A stretch of DNA of 9,693 nt from the NCBI GenBank assembly GCA_015488935.1, contig WFMU01000082.1:1-9693 (forward strand), written 5' to 3'. Under the pieces are notes generated by a model. The model did no database searches and was not told where the DNA came from. It saw only the letters and a list, made by a program, of their open reading frames with translations. Made by a program: the position numbers and the translations under genes. Of the stretch, positions 7,110-9,693 are shown in pieces. How positions within the stretch are numbered: position 1 is the first letter of the stretch; every line of letters begins with the position of its first letter. This DNA is from Flavobacteriaceae bacterium (GTDB taxonomy: Bacteria; Bacteroidota; Bacteroidia; Flavobacteriales; Flavobacteriaceae).

Positions 7110-8741
7110 ATGCCTTTAAAAATAACACTTCTATTCTTATTTGCTGTATTTTCAATACAAGCTCAAATAGGAATAGGTACTACAAATCCAAATAATTCAT
7201 CCGAATTAGACATTAGATCTACTACAAAAGGACTATTAATTCCTAGAATGACCTTAGCACAACGAAACGCAATTGTAACACCTGCAACAAGCTTACTTAT
7301 TTACCAAACAAATGGCACATCTGGCTACTATTATTATAACGGTACAACATGGCAACAACTAAATACTTCTAGTTACTGGAAACGAACAGGAACGAACTTA
7401 GATGTAGCAAATACTAACGATGATATTGTTTTTGGAAGTGACGAAACAAGTATTATTTTTGCAACAGTTTCTGGTATTTCATCTCCAATGATGTATATGT
7501 TTAATGGTGGTGGAAATACAGGAAATAGAATGGTTTTAGCACATTCACCTAGTTATCCAAATTACGGAATTGAATATAACGATACCGAAGATGCCTTTCA
7601 TTTTTTATCTAGTGGTAGTAGTCGTTTAAAGATAGATTTAACCTCCGATCCAACACTTACGGTATATGGTGGAGCTGTATTTAACGAAAATAGCGGAGCC
7701 TATGATTTTAGAGTAGAATCTAACAACGATACACATGCCCTTTTTGTAGATGGAAGTAGTGATAATGTTGGTATTGGTACAAATACACCTGTAGCTAAAC
7801 TTCATGTATCTGGTGGTCGTGTAGAATTTACAAATATGAATGATGCTAATGGAACAAGTGGTAGTGGCGTTTTAGAAATAGGAAATGCATTGCGTATTGA
7901 TAATAATGAAGTTATTACAAATAACAATTCCCCTTTATTCTTACAAAATGATAATAACGGCGATTTAAGAGTAGATAATACCACATTAGTTGTTGATTCT
8001 AGTACAAATAGAGTTGGTATTGGAACATTAACACCAACTACAAATTTAGAAGTTAAAAGTACTTCTTCTGGCGCAATTGTAACAGTAAATGGTAATTCTT
8101 CTTCGGTTTCTGAAGTACAATTCAAAGAAAATAGTAATTATAGAGGAGCCTTTGGATATAAACCTACTGAAAATTATATGTACATTTATCATGGTCATAA
8201 TACCAGCGAAAATGGTGTTATGGTTAAAGATGGCAGACTAGCATCTGGTCTTATTGGAGGAAATCCTTTTAGAACAAATGGTAGAATACAATCTAAAGGT
8301 AACATCATACCTTATGATAATAATTTATACGATTTAGGAAACTCTTTTTATAGATGGGACGATGTTTACGCTACAAATGGTGTTATTAATACATCAGACA
8401 AAAGAGATAAAAAAAATATTAAAGAATTATCTTACGGATTAGATGTTGTTACCAAATTAAAACCTGTAACTTTTAAATGGAAAAATAGTTTCCAAAAAAA
8501 CACTAAAATTGGTTTTATTGCGCAAGATTTATTAAAACTTATTCCCGAAGTTGTAAAAACACAAGATGTAATTATTGATAGCAAAACAAATACAAAAAAA
8601 ATAATTAAAACAGAAAGATTAGGTGTGTATTATAGCGATATTATCCCTATTCTAACAAAAGCAATACAAGAACAAAATGTAATTATAAAAAAACTTGAAA
8701 AAAGAATACAAAAATTAGAACAAATAAATCTAAGTAAATAA
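7110..8741 (+). CDS. Secreted fibre-like protein with C-terminal peptidase S74 chaperone domain
   Basis: This is a 543-residue protein. Residues 1-18 are a signal peptide (ending FSIQA, then QIGIGT). Residues 19-85 are a module common in Bacteroidetes surface proteins (GIGTTNP, LDIRSTTKGLLIPRM, LLIYQTNGT, YYYYNGTTW). The middle is low-complexity, Asn/Ser/Thr-rich beta sequence with repeated VGIGT-TP motifs (219-227, 302-309). The segment NLYDLGNSFYRWDDVYATNG (405-424) leads into a peptidase S74 intramolecular chaperone domain from Ser429 (SDKRDKKNI) through KIGFIAQDL and IPEVV. The chain ends in a Lys/Glu-rich coiled coil at about 512-540. In phage endosialidases this domain trimerises the fibre and then cuts itself off in front of the Ser; here Ser429, Arg432 and Lys434 are all present. 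There is no T9SS sorting domain. It is the last gene of the operon. Adhesion or scaffold roles are inference. Confidence 0.9.
   Translation: MPLKITLLFLFAVFSIQAQIGIGTTNPNNSSELDIRSTTKGLLIPRMTLAQRNAIVTPATSLLIYQTNGTSGYYYYNGTTWQQLNTSSYWKRTGTNLDVANTNDDIVFGSDETSIIFATVSGISSPMMYMFNGGGNTGNRMVLAHSPSYPNYGIEYNDTEDAFHFLSSGSSRLKIDLTSDPTLTVYGGAVFNENSGAYDFRVESNNDTHALFVDGSSDNVGIGTNTPVAKLHVSGGRVEFTNMNDANGTSGSGVLEIGNALRIDNNEVITNNNSPLFLQNDNNGDLRVDNTTLVVDSSTNRVGIGTLTPTTNLEVKSTSSGAIVTVNGNSSSVSEVQFKENSNYRGAFGYKPTENYMYIYHGHNTSENGVMVKDGRLASGLIGGNPFRTNGRIQSKGNIIPYDNNLYDLGNSFYRWDDVYATNGVINTSDKRDKKNIKELSYGLDVVTKLKPVTFKWKNSFQKNTKIGFIAQDLLKLIPEVVKTQDVIIDSKTNTKKIIKTERLGVYYSDIIPILTKAIQEQNVIIKKLEKRIQKLEQINLSK
8391..8738 (+). 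other. Peptidase S74 (intramolecular chaperone autoprocessing) domain with predicted cleavage site
   Basis: Residues 428-543 of the fibre-like protein. The expected self-cleavage lies between Thr428 and Ser429 (Ser codon 8394-8396). The Ser-Asp-x-Arg-x-Lys pattern is intact, with Lys434 as the probable dyad partner. It continues with LDVVTKLKPVTFKWK, KIGFIAQDL and YYSDIIPILTKAIQE, all typical of the family, then a terminal coiled coil. Confidence 0.85.
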
Positions 8742-8825
8742 TACCAACTGCAAAGCAAAAGAAGTTTTTATAATCGGTTAGATTAAAATTTTAAATGGAT
8801 TGATGTTGGTTATTGAGAGTTAACT
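8742..8825. other. Short convergent intergenic region
   Basis: 84 bp separate the fibre gene stop from the stop of the opposing barrel gene. I see no GC-rich hairpin with a T-tract in either direction. ACCAAC (8743-8748) and GTTGGT (8805-8810) are complementary but 56 bases apart, which is too far and too short to call a terminator. Confidence 0.4.
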
Positions 8826-9572
8826 TTAGTTTATCCTAAAAACATAACCTATATGAATAAATAAGAGCCAGTCATTAAATTTATTGGCACTAATTCTGGG
8901 TATAAGTCCTTCTACGGTATCTGAATTAAATCGTTGCCATCTAAAATCAATAAGGTAGGTTGCTTTTTTGTTTTTAGGGTTTATTCTGGTTCCAGCACTA
9001 ACAATAAACGAGGTGGTATTGTTCCTATTAAGAAACACACCGCCATTATAAACCGTAGGAATTAAGTAAGGGGAAGACTTAATATCTCCTAGCTTCGATT
9101 CTAATTTTGGTGTGTTTATATTTCCTAAAAAGCCAATGCTTAAGTATGGATTAAGCGATTTTCCATCCGACATATTAAACATCGTATATTCTATTTGAGT
9201 ACCATAATTAAAAATGGCACTAGTTCCTCTCATGGCATTGTATTTTTTTGTAAAAATTGTATTTCCTTGCGTGTATTTTCCTCGATGAATTAAATTTGTT
9301 TTCATGTAAGATAATTCTATTCTTAATCTAAAATGTTCTTTTAAGTAGGTAGTTCTATCGTGCCATATTATTTTATAATTATTAAAACTCAAATAATAAA
9401 CACCACCAATTCCAAAGCCAACATTAGCATAGCTAGACCCGAAATGTCCACGTTCTCCATAATCGGTTTGCATAGAGGTTGCTCCAGTAAAAACTCCAAA
9501 TTCTGAAATTAAATTTTGGGCATAGGAAAAAGTGCATACAAAAATGATAAAAAGGGAGAATTGTATTTTCAT
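8826..9572 (-). CDS. Predicted outer-membrane beta-barrel protein
   Basis: This is a 248-residue protein with a clear signal peptide (MKIQFSLFIIFVCTFSYAQ, cleavage probably after Ala18). The mature sequence has alternating polar and hydrophobic stretches rich in Tyr, Phe and Gly, typical of small flavobacterial outer-membrane barrels: EFGVFTGATSMQTDYGERG, NVGFGIGGVYYLSF, RLRIELSYMKTNL, FNYGTQIEYTMF, NPYLSIGFLGNI, TYLIDFRWQRF and a final strand IHIGYVFRIN ending in a near-terminal aromatic, as barrel assembly signals do. The EFGVF-G-----DYGERG start recalls an uncharacterised flavobacterial family whose name I cannot give with certainty. It probably spans the outer membrane with about 8-10 strands; its role is unknown. 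The start is the ATG at 9570-9572. It is convergent with the fibre operon, so it is transcribed separately. Confidence 0.8.
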   Translation of the reverse strand: MKIQFSLFIIFVCTFSYAQNLISEFGVFTGATSMQTDYGERGHFGSSYANVGFGIGGVYYLSFNNYKIIWHDRTTYLKEHFRLRIELSYMKTNLIHRGKYTQGNTIFTKKYNAMRGTSAIFNYGTQIEYTMFNMSDGKSLNPYLSIGFLGNINTPKLESKLGDIKSSPYLIPTVYNGGVFLNRNNTTSFIVSAGTRINPKNKKATYLIDFRWQRFNSDTVEGLIPRISANKFNDWLLFIHIGYVFRIN

Positions 9573-9621
9573 TAGTGTGTAGATTTTCTAAAAAAATTTG
9601 TAATATATGTTTACTTACAAC

Positions 9622-9629
9622 CAAAAATA
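9622..9629 (-). promoter_or_regulatory. Candidate -7 element for the barrel gene
   Basis: On the minus strand this reads TATTTTTG, an exact TAnnTTTG match 49 bases upstream of the ATG at 9572. No good TTG is visible at the -33 distance, so the call depends on the -7 box alone. Confidence 0.35.
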
Positions 9630-9693
9630 ATGGTAGAGAGAAAATTTGTACTATATAATATTATAAAATGCTTCTGTTTTTTTATATTAAGTG

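Noticed and set aside
7802..8125. Minus-strand open frame of 107 codons
   Set aside because: It is antisense to the fibre gene and has no motif or initiation context.
7110..8741. Fibre gene as evidence of a prophage or phage-tail-derived particle
   Set aside because: No capsid, sheath, baseplate, terminase, integrase or lysis gene is present, and the protein has a Sec signal peptide; S74 domains are common in chromosomal Bacteroidetes proteins.
8743..8810. ACCAAC/GTTGGT complementarity as a bidirectional terminator
   Set aside because: The arms are only 6 bp and 56 bases apart, with no T-tract on either side.
9433..9624. Minus-strand 63-codon frame overlapping the barrel gene start
   Set aside because: It runs out of frame through the barrel's signal peptide region, and the barrel frame explains this DNA better.

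Overview
This window is an ordinary-looking stretch of low-GC chromosome from a member of the Bacteroidetes, most likely a flavobacterium (Flavobacteriaceae). The evidence is the strong AT bias, a type IX secretion (T9SS) cargo protein with a C-terminal sorting domain, lipoproteins whose Cys is followed by Ser/Asp-rich residues, TAnnTTTG-type -7 promoter motifs, and start codons without a purine-rich Shine-Dalgarno sequence. I see no rRNA, tRNA, CRISPR array, insertion sequence or phage structural cluster.

Left part (1-5384, all minus strand). Transcription runs from pgk (phosphoglycerate kinase, 4197-5384) to tas (aldo-keto reductase, 3090-4127), then an alpha/beta hydrolase with a TTG start (2244-3020). 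After a 262-bp gap comes a large cysteine-rich secreted protein of at least 660 residues (1-1981). It ends in a T9SS sorting domain and is cut by the window edge. A good candidate promoter lies directly behind the pgk stop codon and would drive tas and probably the hydrolase.

Middle part (5385-8741). A 175-bp divergent region separates pgk from a tight three-gene plus-strand operon (gaps of 19 and 10 bp). The operon encodes a six-repeat kelch-propeller lipoprotein, a 181-residue lipoprotein of unknown family, and a 543-residue secreted fibre-like protein that ends in a peptidase S74 intramolecular chaperone domain with a coiled coil. All three products carry export signals, so together they look like a cell-surface or periplasmic assembly. 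This is the most interesting part of the window; its function is unknown and the idea of an assembly is inference.

Right end (8826-9572, minus strand). A signal-peptide-bearing outer-membrane beta-barrel candidate converges on the fibre gene, with its own candidate promoter near 9622-9629. No stretch longer than 300 bases lacks a gene.
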